Below, piece after piece: positions 36,901 through 48,705 of a stretch of DNA of 64,000 bases. This DNA comes from Gloeomargaritales cyanobacterium VI4D9. Lineage in GTDB: Bacteria; Cyanobacteriota; Cyanobacteriia; Gloeomargaritales; Gloeomargaritaceae. The position numbers and the translations under genes were made by a program. Every line of letters starts with the position of its first letter. The first letter of the stretch is position 1. The stretch is from NCBI GenBank assembly GCA_927797885.1, contig OV696605.1, forward strand, positions 2,517,157 through 2,581,156, in the 5' to 3' direction. Under the pieces are notes generated by a model, which saw nothing but the letters and a program-made list of their open reading frames with translations, made no database searches and had not been told where the DNA came from.

Positions 36901-37800
36901 ATGGCGGTGACGTTTTCCCTTCCCGTGGAGCTCCAGCCCGAGGCGGTGGCGCAAGCCTATGCGGAATGCGAACGGGTGACAGCTGAATATGCGAAAACCT
37001 TTTACCTGGGTACCCTGCTGATGGCTCCGGCCAAACGGCGGGCGGTCTGGGCGGTCTATGCCTGGTGTCGGCGCACGGATGAATTGGTGGATGGCCCCCA
37101 ATGTGATAGTACATCGTTAGGAACTTTGCAGGACTGGGAAACCCAGTTGGAAAAAACCTTTGCGGGGCATCCCCAGGATATTTATGACCTGGCTCTGTAT
37201 GCGGCTACCCGGAACTTCCCCTTGGAAATCCAGCCCTTTCGGGACATGATTGCCGGGCAGCGGATGGATTTGTGCCAATGCCGTTACGAGACCTTTGCGG
37301 AACTGGAAACCTACTGCTACCGGGTGGCGGGGACGGTGGGGCTGATGTCCCTGGCGATTATGGGGGCACGGCAAGATTCTGTGGCGGTACGGCGGGCGGC
37401 GGTGGCTTTGGGGATTGCCAACCAGCTGACCAACATTCTGCGGGATGTGGGGGAGGATTTACGGCGGGGGCGGATTTATTTACCCATTGCGGATTTGACC
37501 GCCTACAGTTACACGGTGAAAGAGTTGCAAAATGGGGTGATCAATTCGGCGTGGCGGCGGTTGATGCGGTTTCAAATTCAGCGGGCGAGAGCCTATTTCA
37601 CCCAAGCGGAACCAGGGGTCAATCAACTGTCTGCGGATGCCCGGTGGCCGGTGTGGACAGCGCTGATGAATTACCGGCAAATTTTGGATCAAATTGAACA
37701 GAATGATTATGATGTATTTAACCGGCGGGCGTATGTGTCCTTGCCCGGTAAATTGATGCAATTACCCTGGGCTTTATGGCGTTCCTTTTGGGGAGTGTAA
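36901..37800 (+). CDS. crtB: Phytoene synthase
   Basis: Head-to-head condensation of two geranylgeranyl diphosphates to phytoene. 299 residues. The two Asp-rich substrate motifs are RRTDELVDG (near residue 60) and RDVGEDLRRGRIYLP (near residue 185). YAKTFYLGTLLM, YCYRVAGTVGLM and ANQLTNILRD are further family blocks. It is directly downstream of crtP and two bases upstream of the next gene. Confidence 0.96.
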   Translation: MAVTFSLPVELQPEAVAQAYAECERVTAEYAKTFYLGTLLMAPAKRRAVWAVYAWCRRTDELVDGPQCDSTSLGTLQDWETQLEKTFAGHPQDIYDLALYAATRNFPLEIQPFRDMIAGQRMDLCQCRYETFAELETYCYRVAGTVGLMSLAIMGARQDSVAVRRAAVALGIANQLTNILRDVGEDLRRGRIYLPIADLTAYSYTVKELQNGVINSAWRRLMRFQIQRARAYFTQAEPGVNQLSADARWPVWTALMNYRQILDQIEQNDYDVFNRRAYVSLPGKLMQLPWALWRSFWGV

Positions 37801-37802
37801 TC

Positions 37803-38342
37803 ATGGTGCAAATTCCGGTGACCCTGCCTGAGTCCCTCACTTTTGAGCAGGCGATTGAGCAAACCCAAAATTTAATTTCTGCCCGCATGAATCAAGAAAT
37901 TAACGCCCAACAATTTGCCCAGGGAGTACAGGCGTTGGTGCAGAGTGAAAATGGGGCACGGGGCTTTTTTGTGACCTATTTAACCCTGGAAAATGACATG
38001 GCAGACCAACCGGATGAATTCCTAATCCAGGCGTTGGAAAGTTCCCCGGAAATTGTCAGTGAATTATTGGTAAAAAATCTGGTCATGTCCACCGCTATGG
38101 GGATTACCCACCGGCGCAACCAGGATGAGGTGATGGCGCAGGGTTCCGACCGGGTACAACGGCGCACCCAGGGATTAATGCAGCGGTTAAATTTGCCCCA
38201 AATTGCTCACAAAGCCGAGGAATTATTTCGCAATGCGGGGGGGGAACCGGGGCAATATAGCGAGTTTCTCGACCGGTGGGGTTACGATGCAGAACAAAAA
38301 CAGGCCATCCAACGGGTTTTAGAACCCTGGATGGGGGGCTAA
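37803..38342 (+). CDS. Conserved-looking soluble protein in the crtP-crtB operon
   Basis: 179 residues from ATG 37803 (MVQIPVTLPESLTFEQAIEQ). It is predicted to be mostly helical, with Gln- and Glu-rich segments and no membrane segments or cysteines. I do not recognise an enzyme motif. Its start is two bases after crtB stops, so it is very probably cotranscribed, and a link to carotenoid synthesis or thylakoid function is a context inference only. The operon then runs into a repeat-rich gap of more than 700 bases. Confidence 0.65.
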   Translation: MVQIPVTLPESLTFEQAIEQTQNLISARMNQEINAQQFAQGVQALVQSENGARGFFVTYLTLENDMADQPDEFLIQALESSPEIVSELLVKNLVMSTAMGITHRRNQDEVMAQGSDRVQRRTQGLMQRLNLPQIAHKAEELFRNAGGEPGQYSEFLDRWGYDAEQKQAIQRVLEPWMGG

Positions 38343-38359
38343 AGCTTACTCGCCTAGCC

Positions 38360-38525
38360 GGTTGACATACCCCCCTGCCCTAAAGAGCAAGGATTCTTGA
38401 CGCTATGGCTACGCCACGCAAGCTATCACAGACCGATGACTCAGGGGTCTTACTCAATCTCCACGTCCGTTTTTAAAGTCGGGCGTTCAGCTTTGCTGGC
38501 GCGTAGCGCTTTGCCCCATCCGCAA
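38360..38525 (-). repeat. Second IS200/IS605-type right end, inverted, with last tnpB codons
   Basis: Read on the minus strand: the end of TnpB (AKRYAPAKLNA), GGACGTGGAGATTGAGTAAG, then GTCAAGAATCC and AGGGCAGGGGGGTATGTCAA, matching 29200-29640. A short dispersed repeat (38404-38426) sits at a position where the other copy has none. Confidence 0.65.
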
Positions 38526-38526
38526 C

Positions 38527-38627
38527 TATAGCAATCCTAAATGAAAATGGAATAGGGGTCGCAGGGGCACCGCCCCCGTCCTTGGTTCTGGGGAATCTCT
38601 GTTCACTAATCAAGTAGGATTGCTATA
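38527..38627. repeat. 101-bp family-1 element, intact ends
   Basis: Ends TATAGCAATCCTA and TAGGATTGCTATA; core GGGGTCGCAGGGGCACCGCC, CCGTCCTTGGTTCTGGGG. Lies directly beside the IS200/IS605-type remnant. Confidence 0.85.
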
Positions 38628-38792
38628 TTTAGAATCCGATTTGCCTATCCATTCCTACCCCGGGAGGGGAGTAGTGGCGCCATTGGTGATGGGGGGCATA
38701 AAATTTGCTCTGGTAATGGATGTAATGATGTGATTTCCTGCGTAGTCGGACTTTCTCAGATTATCCCGCATTTCAATCTGTAACAGCAGAAC

Positions 38793-39021
38793 TACAGCCT
38801 ATTAAGGACACCTCTATTAATTCATGGCTATTAAGAATGACCCCCGCGTTATTGATAATTGCCGACGAAAGAATGGGACTTCCAAGCCAGTCATGTAAGT
38901 ACAAAAATCAATAAATAGAGGTTCCCTTAAGTGGTTACGGGATACAGTTGCAAACCCACTTGTTTTGGTCAGGCTTTGGAAACGCAATTTTTTGTATCCT
39001 TTAATTTGTGAACAGGTTGCA
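38793..39021. repeat. Family-3 repeat interrupted by a 121-bp family-2a element
   Basis: Outer ends TACAGCCTATTAAG and AACAGGTTGCA. The inner element 38806-38926 has ends GGACACCTCTATTAATT and AATAGAGGTTCCC and is flanked by TTAA (38802-38805, 38927-38930). Without it the outer element is about 104 bp. Confidence 0.85.
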
Positions 39022-39073
39022 CTATGGCTATACATTAATTGCTCAGAAAACTTGCGTGTAAAGTGAGGATTCC

Positions 39074-39240
39074 ACGGTGCCGTTTTACCTCAGTTTTGGA
39101 CCGCAAAAAATCAAGTGGGTACCGTTATCCCCAATATAAAGTTTCCGGGTACGCTGCCCGGTTTACTGCCACTGGAGTGCTTGGTTCCCTCAGGCGCGGC
39201 TTGTAGATCACAAAACGTTATTGGCAGTCACCAACGCCGT
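39074..39240 (+). ncRNA. ssrS: Probable 6S-like RNA
   Basis: A 167-base stretch that folds as a long imperfect hairpin: ACGG (39074-39077) with CCGT (39237-39240), CGTTTT (39081-39086) with AAAACG (39212-39217), CCGC (39101-39104) with GCGG (39196-39199), AGTGG (39114-39118) with CCACT (39169-39173), GTACC (39119-39123) with GGTAC (39148-39152). Between the second and third helices are large unpaired stretches, the open bubble expected of 6S RNA; the 3' side reads GTGCTTGGTTCCCTCAGG, reminiscent of the bubble strand of E. coli 6S. The cyanobacterial 6S gene is known to me as a purK neighbour, and purK ends at 39257. No protein frame fits. The strand call rests on the bubble resemblance. Confidence 0.5.
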
Positions 39241-39256
39241 AGAATTACCTCGTTAT

Positions 39257-40384
39257 TTACTCTATCAAATTTACTTGGTTTGCACCACCTGACCACAGGG
39301 ATTCAATGCGGTCAACCCAGGACTTGATTTCCTGAGGATGGCAATCTCGGAGGGTAATGTGCCCCAGTTTGCGCCCCGGTCGGGATTGGGTTTTTCCGTA
39401 CCAATACACCTTTCCCCATTGTGCGAGTTGTTGTCGTTGGGCGAGGTACGCCTGGGTGCCGGTTTCATAGCCCAATAGGTTGACCATCAAGGCGCCGGTG
39501 GTGGTTAGGGCGGTACTGCCTAAAGATTGCCCGGTGATGGCTCGTAAATGCTGGTGAAATTGGGAAGTGACGCAGGCATCCAGGGTGTAGTGACCGGAGT
39601 TGTGGGTGCGGGGGGCAATTTCGTTAAGTAGGACATTGCCATTTCTGAGATAAAACCATTCGGTCGCCAACACGCCCTGATAGTCCAAGGCGGTGAGTAG
39701 GGTGCGGGTATGCTGTTGGAGTTGCTGGCGGACGGCATCGGGGAGTGGGGCGGGGGCATAGACCCACCGGCAAACCTGCTGGACTTGGTGGGTGCGGCTG
39801 ACCGGGTAGGTGGCAATAGTGCCCTGGCAGTCCCGGGCGGCAACGAGCGCCAATTCCTGCTCAAACGGCACATAGGTTTCGGCGAGCAGGGTGGGAACCG
39901 CCCATTCCTGCCACAGGGCGGTTAACGCCGCCGGGGTGTGAATGATCCGAGTGCCCAATCCGTCATAACCGTGGCGGCGGGCTTTGACCACCAGCGGTAG
40001 GGTAGGCGGGGGGTCACCCTGAGATAGAAGCCAAAATTCCGGTTGGGGGATGCCCAAATCCTGGACATAACAGCGTTGGTCGTATTTATCCAAAAGGGGA
40101 GCAAGACTGGTTAAATTGGGGCGAAACATGACCCCAGGGCGGGCAGAGCGGGCGAGTAATTCCCAGTTGATAAATTCATTTTCAAAGGTAATCAGGTCGC
40201 ATGTTTGCATCAGTTGGGCAAGACCTAGCGGGTCATCCAGGGGGGCAATCACCCGCCCCGCACTCAGGGAAACGGCGGCATCCTGGGGGTCAGGGGTTTG
40301 TACCCACAACGTAATTCCCAAATCCTGAGCCGCCTGTGCCAACATCCACGCCAGTTGTCCCCCGCCCAAAACCCCGACGCGCAC
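39257..40384 (-). CDS. purK: 5-(carboxyamino)imidazole ribonucleotide synthase
   Basis: ATP-grasp enzyme of purine synthesis that carboxylates aminoimidazole ribonucleotide with bicarbonate. 375 residues starting MRVGVLGGGQLAWMLAQAAQ. LVVKARRHGYDGLGTRI and LNEIAPRTHNSGHYTLDACV are the expected nucleotide- and metal-binding blocks. Convergent with the probable 6S-like RNA. The RNase H gene lies three bases upstream, suggesting one operon. Confidence 0.95.
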   Translation of the reverse strand: MRVGVLGGGQLAWMLAQAAQDLGITLWVQTPDPQDAAVSLSAGRVIAPLDDPLGLAQLMQTCDLITFENEFINWELLARSARPGVMFRPNLTSLAPLLDKYDQRCYVQDLGIPQPEFWLLSQGDPPPTLPLVVKARRHGYDGLGTRIIHTPAALTALWQEWAVPTLLAETYVPFEQELALVAARDCQGTIATYPVSRTHQVQQVCRWVYAPAPLPDAVRQQLQQHTRTLLTALDYQGVLATEWFYLRNGNVLLNEIAPRTHNSGHYTLDACVTSQFHQHLRAITGQSLGSTALTTTGALMVNLLGYETGTQAYLAQRQQLAQWGKVYWYGKTQSRPGRKLGHITLRDCHPQEIKSWVDRIESLWSGGANQVNLIE

Positions 40385-40387
40385 AGC

Positions 40388-40984
40388 CTATTTCCGCCCA
40401 AAATCCGCCGGGATTTGTCCCCAACGATGGGTGTCCCACTTCAACAGGAGGTTGGAGTAGGGGTGGGTGCGTAGCCAGCGTTCGGCGGCACGAATTTCCG
40501 CACCCAAAGGGGTGTTCTCTAACTCCAAATTGGTACGGCATTGGCGTTTTTGCACCCAACCCAGGGCGATCTGGGAGTCGGAATAGATTGGCCAATCACA
40601 GCCCCGGGCTGCACACCATTGCAATGCGGTGACAATCGCCAGAAATTCAGCAATGTTGTTGGTGCCCAGGGGATAGGGCCCCCGGTGAAAAATTTCTAGC
40701 CCGTTCTCAGTGACCACACCCCGATATTCCATCACCCCCGGATTGCCGGAGCAGGCGCCATCCACAGCGTAACTTTGGCGCACATAACCGGTCTTGTCGG
40801 GAGGGTTAGGCATGGGTACATCGCCGCCATGTTCCTGAAAGGCTCGGTGGGCGGTCACCGGGTCAGGATAGCTTTTGTACTGCGCCCCACTAAAACCCCG
40901 CACCTGTTCCCAACAGTCATCCCAGCTACGATAAACCCCGGGTTTACGTCCCCGCCACACCACATAGGCTTTGTTACGGGTCAT
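40388..40984 (-). CDS. rnhA: Ribonuclease H with N-terminal viroplasmin (caulimovirus-like) domain
   Basis: 198 residues. Residues 5-50 (AYVVWRGRKPGVYRSWDDCW to GAQYKSYPDPVTAHRAFQEH) form a viroplasmin-like RNA:DNA-hybrid-binding domain as in eukaryotic-type RNase H1. The catalytic domain has AVDGACSGNPG (Asp), NNIAEFLAIVTAL (Glu) and IYSDSQIALGWV (Asp); the fourth Asp may be in IPADFGRK at the very end. It cleaves the RNA strand of hybrids. Its start overlaps the upstream membrane-protein stop (ATGA), indicating coupling. Confidence 0.92.
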   Translation of the reverse strand: MTRNKAYVVWRGRKPGVYRSWDDCWEQVRGFSGAQYKSYPDPVTAHRAFQEHGGDVPMPNPPDKTGYVRQSYAVDGACSGNPGVMEYRGVVTENGLEIFHRGPYPLGTNNIAEFLAIVTALQWCAARGCDWPIYSDSQIALGWVQKRQCRTNLELENTPLGAEIRAAERWLRTHPYSNLLLKWDTHRWGQIPADFGRK

Positions 40985-41430
40985 GATGCCTCCAAAAATG
41001 GGCTGAGCAAGGGGCGGAGTGCCGGTTCATGGGCGTACATATAACGGACGGTCGCCCGCAAACGGGGTAATTCCGAGGGAGGAGCCGTGCGAAATAGTTG
41101 CGTTAAGGTGGGCGCATCCCAGGCCCGTTGCCCGGTGAGCAGTTGGGTAAATGTTTGCTCAAAGTAATGCTGTTGTTTGGCACTAGAACGGTGGAGTTGC
41201 GGCCAGAGGAGCAATCCCCCCAAGGCAAAGGCTCCCGCCCCCGCCATCGCTCCCGGTAGCGTGTTACCAGTTTCCAGCCAAACGCCTGTCCCTAGGATGG
41301 TTGCCAGTCCTACAGTCAAACCCCATGTCCGGTAGCCCGGGGGCAGAGGCCGCCACCAGGGAGCGACCAGCGCTACCGCCAAGCCCAGCCCGACCACCCT
41401 TTCTAAGTTCCCAATTAGTCCGTCTAACAT
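40981..41430 (-). CDS. Membrane protein of unknown function
   Basis: 149 residues. Three hydrophobic segments lie in the first 80 residues (VVGLGLAVALVAPWW, GLTVGLATILGTGVWL, AMAGAGAFALGGLLLW), followed by a charged cytoplasmic tail with LRATVRYMYAHEPALRPLL. No family recognised. It overlaps the RNase H gene by four bases and probably starts the operon leading to purK. Confidence 0.6.
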   Translation of the reverse strand: MLDGLIGNLERVVGLGLAVALVAPWWRPLPPGYRTWGLTVGLATILGTGVWLETGNTLPGAMAGAGAFALGGLLLWPQLHRSSAKQQHYFEQTFTQLLTGQRAWDAPTLTQLFRTAPPSELPRLRATVRYMYAHEPALRPLLSPFLEAS

Positions 41431-41555
41431 GGTTTTTATGCGCTCGTTGGCCGGTAAACCTTAGATGATGAACGGTTTATCCTGGGAATACCACTATCAA
41501 TTGGCAATTATAGGACACAGTATGGTCATTTCACCCGTTAGTGCGGGTGAATCCA

Positions 41556-41652
41556 ATCTAGGGTCGCAGGGACACTGCCCCGTCCCTAGTTCTGGGCAAT
41601 TTCTGTATGCCTACGGCACGCAGGCTAATGCAAATCAAGTAGGATTGCTATA
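41556..41652. repeat. Family-1 element with short dispersed repeat near its right end
   Basis: Core AGGGTCGCAGGGACACTGCC, then a short dispersed repeat variant (TGCCTACGGCACGCAGGCTA, 41608-41631), then the intact right end AAGTAGGATTGCTATA. The left end is degraded. Confidence 0.65.
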
Positions 41653-42348
41653 GTTCCCAGTAATAAATTAGGGCTATTCTAACAAGATATAGGGCACCTC
41701 TATTTATTCAAAATATGAGAACGAAACACAAAAACAGCATAGCATTGCTCAGTACTTTTTTGTACTAAGATGACTGGGTTTTATAGATTGCTGTAGATAT
41801 GATTGAAAAGAGACTTAGTAGGGGGTCAAAACTCACAGATTATCGGCCAGGGACTGCCGCTCCCAAAACGCATAACGGCGGAAATTATAAGCCAGATTTT
41901 TCAACCCAATTGCCGCTTCTACTCTGGTTTTACCAATCAGACGCATGAATTTACCCCCAAGACACATCACCCACTGACCAAATACGTGTTCCACCTTGGC
42001 TCTCACTTTAGATTTGATGCGATTCTTTTCATTTTGCTCTGCGGTTAGGGGCTGATTTCGGTAGCCTTTTTCATGGATGTGACTGGTAAATCCAATCCTG
42101 GCTAACGTCCATTCTAAATCCGTGCTGTGATAGGCACTATCTCCCCATATTTCCGACCCATCAATATCCACCAGTTGACTGAATACTTGTGAGTCATGCA
42201 CGGAGGCATCCGTGACCACATAATGACGCACAAAACCATATTTTACATCCACACTGATATGATTTTTATAGCCAAAATAGCTGACACCATTTTTCTTTAC
42301 CCAACGGGCATCTCTATCCTTTTGCCGTAAAACCTGGAGTTTTTCCTC

Positions 42349-43456
42349 CAGAAGTGTTGAAAGGTAGGTAAAGGCAGAAAAAGAGGGGTCAAAATATGGT
42401 ATTCTAATTCATATAAACCAAAACATGAAACAACTATGAAATTCAATTCTTTTCCCGGGATTGTCAAATTTTTACTCAAAGACCTGCCAACTAATGATTA
42501 TCCAGTTCTAAATTCTCGCTTATTTTGTTCAATCTGGTTTGCTGGCATTTTAGACAAAGGAATCAACAGTTTACGGGACTTATTTTACCAATTAAATCAT
42601 GCGGGCATTAAGGTTGACTTATCCACGTTTTCTAAGGCGAACAAGACAAGAGACCCACAAATTTTTATGCATCTTTATCATAAATTATTGCATTATATTG
42701 AGGAAGCTCATCCTGAAAAGAGGTTGGTTTTATGTCCTTTTGATGCTACCGTAATACCGCTGATGAGTAAGTTATTTTGGCTCCAAGGCTATCGCCAAGT
42801 AAAGTTAATAACCACTTTGAATCAAGATACGAAATCTACTGGTCATTTAATTGTTAGTCCTGGACAGGCACATGAGATTAATTTTGGTGAAGATATTGTG
42901 AAAATGCTACCGGAAAATGGAGTCGCAGTCGGGGATAGAGGGTTTTGCAGTCACAAAGTATTTGAACAATTTATCGAAAATGATGCCCTTTTTATTATCC
43001 GTATTAAGTCGAATTGGAAATGGGATGAAAACTATCATATCACCACAGAACGAGGTAAGGCGAGAGTAGTTTGTTTTGGCAATGTTCAACAGAAAGTAGA
43101 CTATTATTTAGCTACCAATATTCCTGAGGATGTAATGAGTAATGAAGAGATAGGGGAAGCCTATAGACAACGCTGGGCGATAGAGGTACTATGGAAATTT
43201 CTAAAGATGAACTTAAAGCTCGATAAAATGATGAGTAAAAATTTGAATGGAATTACCATTCAAATTTATGTAATTTTAATAGTTTACTTGATATTGCAAC
43301 TGTTAAAAGTTCCACGGATGTACGGAAGTAAATTGGCAGATAAGTTCCGATATATACAAATCTTAATACGGCAGGAGTGGAATTTTGTCCATTGGCTCAA
43401 TCGGGTCGTCCCACGCCTAAATATGTAAAGTTTTATTGCAGGATTCAACACTTGTG
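42349..43456 (+). mobile_element. IS4-like insertion sequence, copy 2 (1108 bp)
   Basis: Ends CAGAAGTGTTGAA and TTCAACACTTGTG. Flanked by TTTTTCCTC at 42340-42348 and 43457-43465, a 9-bp duplication. Inserted in the IS5-like transposase gene. The orientation is opposite to copy 1. Confidence 0.95.
42436..43428 (+). CDS. IS4-family DDE transposase (copy 2)
   Basis: 330 residues with the same protein sequence as copy 1 at 23311-24303, including PFDATVIPL, VGDRGFCS and the YRQRWAIEVLWKFLK signature. Identity of the two proteins points to recent transposition within this genome. The frame is complete and the ends of the element are intact, so it may supply transposase for itself and for the 157- and 175-bp derivatives. 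Confidence 0.93.
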   Translation: MKFNSFPGIVKFLLKDLPTNDYPVLNSRLFCSIWFAGILDKGINSLRDLFYQLNHAGIKVDLSTFSKANKTRDPQIFMHLYHKLLHYIEEAHPEKRLVLCPFDATVIPLMSKLFWLQGYRQVKLITTLNQDTKSTGHLIVSPGQAHEINFGEDIVKMLPENGVAVGDRGFCSHKVFEQFIENDALFIIRIKSNWKWDENYHITTERGKARVVCFGNVQQKVDYYLATNIPEDVMSNEEIGEAYRQRWAIEVLWKFLKMNLKLDKMMSKNLNGITIQIYVILIVYLILQLLKVPRMYGSKLADKFRYIQILIRQEWNFVHWLNRVVPRLNM

Positions 43457-44051
43457 TTTTTCCTCCCATTGCTTAGGAATTTTCCCTTCCTTTACTTCTT
43501 GATTTTCTTGCCGAGTATTTCGTTGGACTGGCACGGGAATGAGAGTGGCATCCACAATCTGACCAACTTCGACAATATATCCTTTTTCTCTCAGGTAATT
43601 ATCAAAGTGAGCAAATACTTCTTTGACTAGATCGTGCTTGGCGAGATTATCCCGAAATAGCCAGACCGTTTTGGCATCAGGGATAGCGTCTTCGATACCC
43701 AATCCTAGGAATTCCATGAACGAGATACGGTCATTCACTTGAAACTCGAGTTCATCGTCACTAAGGGCATACATTTGTTGGAGAATCAACAATTTAAACA
43801 TCACAATGACGTCGGTGGGTTTTCGACCCGCATTACTCTTTCTTTCCTTGTCATATATGGTTTCTAATATGGGTCGGAAATCTTCCCAGTTAATATTTTC
43901 ATTGAGCCACTTCAGCATGGGCTTTTTCTGATTGAGTTTTTCCCGCCGCTCTTGCTCATCCCAAAATCCTTTTTGACCCATTTTTTCTCTCCACGTCGTT
44001 AATACTAATTATCTCACAAATCCCTCCCAAAATCAATTAATAGAGGTGCCC

Positions 44052-44169
44052 TATAGTCATTCCGTTTTAGAATGCGACACTTTTTAGGTATTTGCAATCG
44101 CTCTATTCGCTTCCAGGAGAGGGTTTGTAAGTGAAGGTGAATGTTGCAAACTTGTTTGAAATGACTATA
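44052..44169. repeat. Family-4 repeat (118 bp)
   Basis: Ends TATAGTCATTCC and GAAATGACTATA. Nearly identical to 7888-8006. Its left TATA doubles as the target duplication of the IS5-like element. Confidence 0.8.
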
Positions 44170-44195
44170 ACCTACCGTTGGTGCCAATCAATAGA

Positions 44196-44412
44196 GGGCA
44201 CCTCTATTAATTCATGGCTATTGAGAATAACCCCTACGTTATTGATAATTGCCAACGAGAGAATGGGGCTTTCAAGCCTGCCGTGTAAGTACAAAAATCA
44301 ACAGGTGGGAGTGCCTGATGTTGTACTGCGATAAACGCTCAAAACCCTTTCACAGAGGGGGTTTGTTAAAATCATATCCCATGCCATCATTAGTAAATTG
44401 AAACGCTCAAAT
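44196..44412. repeat. Family-2a end plus adjoining sequence, inverted copy of 29255-29465
   Basis: GGGCACCTCTATTAATTCAT begins a family-2a element that is cut after AAGTACAAAAATCAA; the following CAGGTGGGAGTGCCTGATGT and GCGATAAACGCTCAAAACCC are reverse complements of sequence near 29310-29350. Confidence 0.65.
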
Positions 44413-44422
44413 TGATTAAAAT

Positions 44423-44562
44423 TACAGTCTATTTATAAATTAAAGGGTACAAAAAACTTTGATTGCTTCTGAAAATATGGCTTTGCCACGCAAGCTGTCA
44501 GCATGATTGACCTCCGGCAAGTGGAATTTTAACTGTATCCCATAAATACTTAAAAGACTGTA
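44423..44562. repeat. Family-3 repeat with an inserted short dispersed repeat
   Basis: Ends TACAGTCTATTTATAAATT and CTTAAAAGACTGTA. Compared with the copy at 59015 it has an extra ATATGGCTTTGCCACGCAAG at 44476-44498. Confidence 0.7.
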
Positions 44563-44572
44563 TTACCGTGAG

Positions 44573-45721
44573 TTAATCCATCCGTTCTTCAATGGAAATG
44601 TAGGGTAAATCGTGACCCCCCACGTAAATTTGGGTGGGGCGGAAAATGCGATTGTGATTTAATTGTTCCTTCCAATGGGCTAACCAACCCGCCACCCGGG
44701 CAATGGCAAATACGGGGGTAAATAAATCATTGGGAATTCCTAATTTGCGATAGACCAAACCGGAATAAAAATCCACATTCGGATAAATGCCCTTGTGCCC
44801 CAAACGCTCTACCACCACCCGTTCAATTTCCACCGCAATATCGTAGTAGGTGTCTGCCCCAAATTCCGCAAACAGTTCTTTAGCTAAATTTTGCAAAATG
44901 GTCGCCCGGGGGTCTTTTACCTTATAGACCCGATGCCCAAACCCAGGAATGCGAGCTTTTTCCACCAGCAATCGTTCAATAAACGGTTCTACCTGATCGA
45001 CCGTGCCGATTTGTTCAATCATTTGCATCACATCCTCATTCGCCCCCCCGTGCAGAGGTCCCGCCAGGGTTCCCACCGCCGAAGCCACCACGCCGTAGGG
45101 GTCGGTGAGGGTGGATGCCGTGACCCTCGCCGCAAAGGTGGATGCGTTGATGGTATGTTCGGCGTGCAAGGTCAAACACACATCCAACGCCCGGGCTTCC
45201 AGTGCATGGGGCACCTGTTCCCGCAACATGTAGAGGAAATTGGCGGCATAGTTTTGGTCGTCCCGGGGTTGCACCGGGTCATTGCCCTTGCGGATGTGTT
45301 GAAACGCCGCCACCATCGTGGGGATTTTCGCCAATAGACGCACCACCGCCGCCCGAATGTACTGGGGGTCATCCAATGCCCGCCGGGAGTAAAACAGCCC
45401 CAAAGCCGCCGCCGATGCCTGGAGCGCATCCATCGGGTGGCCACTTTCGGGAAAACATTTCATCATGTCCCGGATGCGGTATTTCACCCGCCGGTGGTAG
45501 GTGATTTCGTGTTCAAAAGCGTGCAATTCACTCGCCGTCGGCAGTACCCCCCAAATGAGTAAATAGGCCACTTCCAGAAAACTGCTTTTGGCCGCCAATT
45601 CTTGAATGGGAATCCCCCGATATTCCAAAATGCCCTGCTGACCATCCACATAGCTAATGCTGGACTGGGTGACGGGCACCCCCTCCAATCCCGGGCGATA
45701 TTCACAGGCAAAGCTGGTCAT
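44573..45721 (-). CDS. gltA: Citrate synthase
   Basis: Condenses acetyl-CoA and oxaloacetate at the entry to the cyanobacterial TCA branch. 382 residues. AGPLHGGANEDVM carries a catalytic His, GFGHRVYKVKDPRA the second His and Arg, and VDFYSGLVYRKLGI the Asp region. The length fits the shorter, 2-methylcitrate-synthase-like type found in many bacteria. It lies 71 bases downstream of rsmH on the same strand; a family-3 repeat follows its 3' end. Confidence 0.95.
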   Translation of the reverse strand: MTSFACEYRPGLEGVPVTQSSISYVDGQQGILEYRGIPIQELAAKSSFLEVAYLLIWGVLPTASELHAFEHEITYHRRVKYRIRDMMKCFPESGHPMDALQASAAALGLFYSRRALDDPQYIRAAVVRLLAKIPTMVAAFQHIRKGNDPVQPRDDQNYAANFLYMLREQVPHALEARALDVCLTLHAEHTINASTFAARVTASTLTDPYGVVASAVGTLAGPLHGGANEDVMQMIEQIGTVDQVEPFIERLLVEKARIPGFGHRVYKVKDPRATILQNLAKELFAEFGADTYYDIAVEIERVVVERLGHKGIYPNVDFYSGLVYRKLGIPNDLFTPVFAIARVAGWLAHWKEQLNHNRIFRPTQIYVGGHDLPYISIEERMD

Positions 45722-45792
45722 AGGGCGATAATGACAAAACTTTCAATTTGCCCATTATAGAACGCCCTGTCCCAGCCGCTTTGCACTCTAGG

Positions 45793-48541
<2,749 letters not shown>

Positions 48542-48576
48542 CGCCGACCAGTGTACTTCGGGAGCCCAAACAAGCG

Positions 48577-48693
48577 AAAGAGACCGATTGAGAATGACCC
48601 CCGCGTTATTGATAATTGCCAATGAAAGAATGATGCTTCCGAACCTGCCGTGTAAGTACAAAAATCAATAAATAGAGGTGCCCTTAATTCCCT
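48577..48693. repeat. Family-2a element, truncated at the left
   Basis: GAATGACCCCCGCGTTATTG to AATAAATAGAGGTGCCC, then TTAA. The right end is intact, the left end is missing. It fills the gap after the phosphohexomutase gene with the next entry. Confidence 0.7.
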
Positions 48694-48705
48694 ATTAAGG
48701 GAACT

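Larger units (their letters stand above)
41833..43981 (-). pseudogene. IS5-family DDE transposase, interrupted in frame
   Basis: N-terminal part 43981-43457: LKWLNENINWEDFRPILETI and KPTDVIVMFKLLILQQMYAL are typical of the IS5 subgroup, and GQIVDATLIPVPVQRN has the first Asp. C-terminal part from 42348 down to 41833: FGYKNHISVDVKYGFVRHY, EIWGDSAYHST (second Asp) and RAKVEHVFGQWVM (Glu). Removing the nested IS and one copy of TTTTTCCTC restores one uninterrupted frame of 343 residues, with EEK joined to LQVLRQKDRDARWVKKNG. It was intact until the insertion. Confidence 0.88.
41692..44051 (-). mobile_element. IS5-like insertion sequence (about 1243 bp) interrupted by an IS4-like element
   Basis: Ends GGGCACCTCTATTTATT and AATTAATAGAGGTGCCC form inverted repeats of 17 bases with one mismatch. 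Flanked by TATA at 41688-41691 and 44052-44055. The total is 2360 bp; subtracting the nested 1108-bp element and its 9-bp duplication leaves 1243 bp. The 110-125-bp family-2 elements share these ends and the 4-bp duplication length. Confidence 0.88.

Noticed and set aside
41803-42048. Plus-strand frame in the IS5-like element
   Set aside because: It is antisense to the C-terminal part of the transposase, which carries recognisable catalytic motifs.
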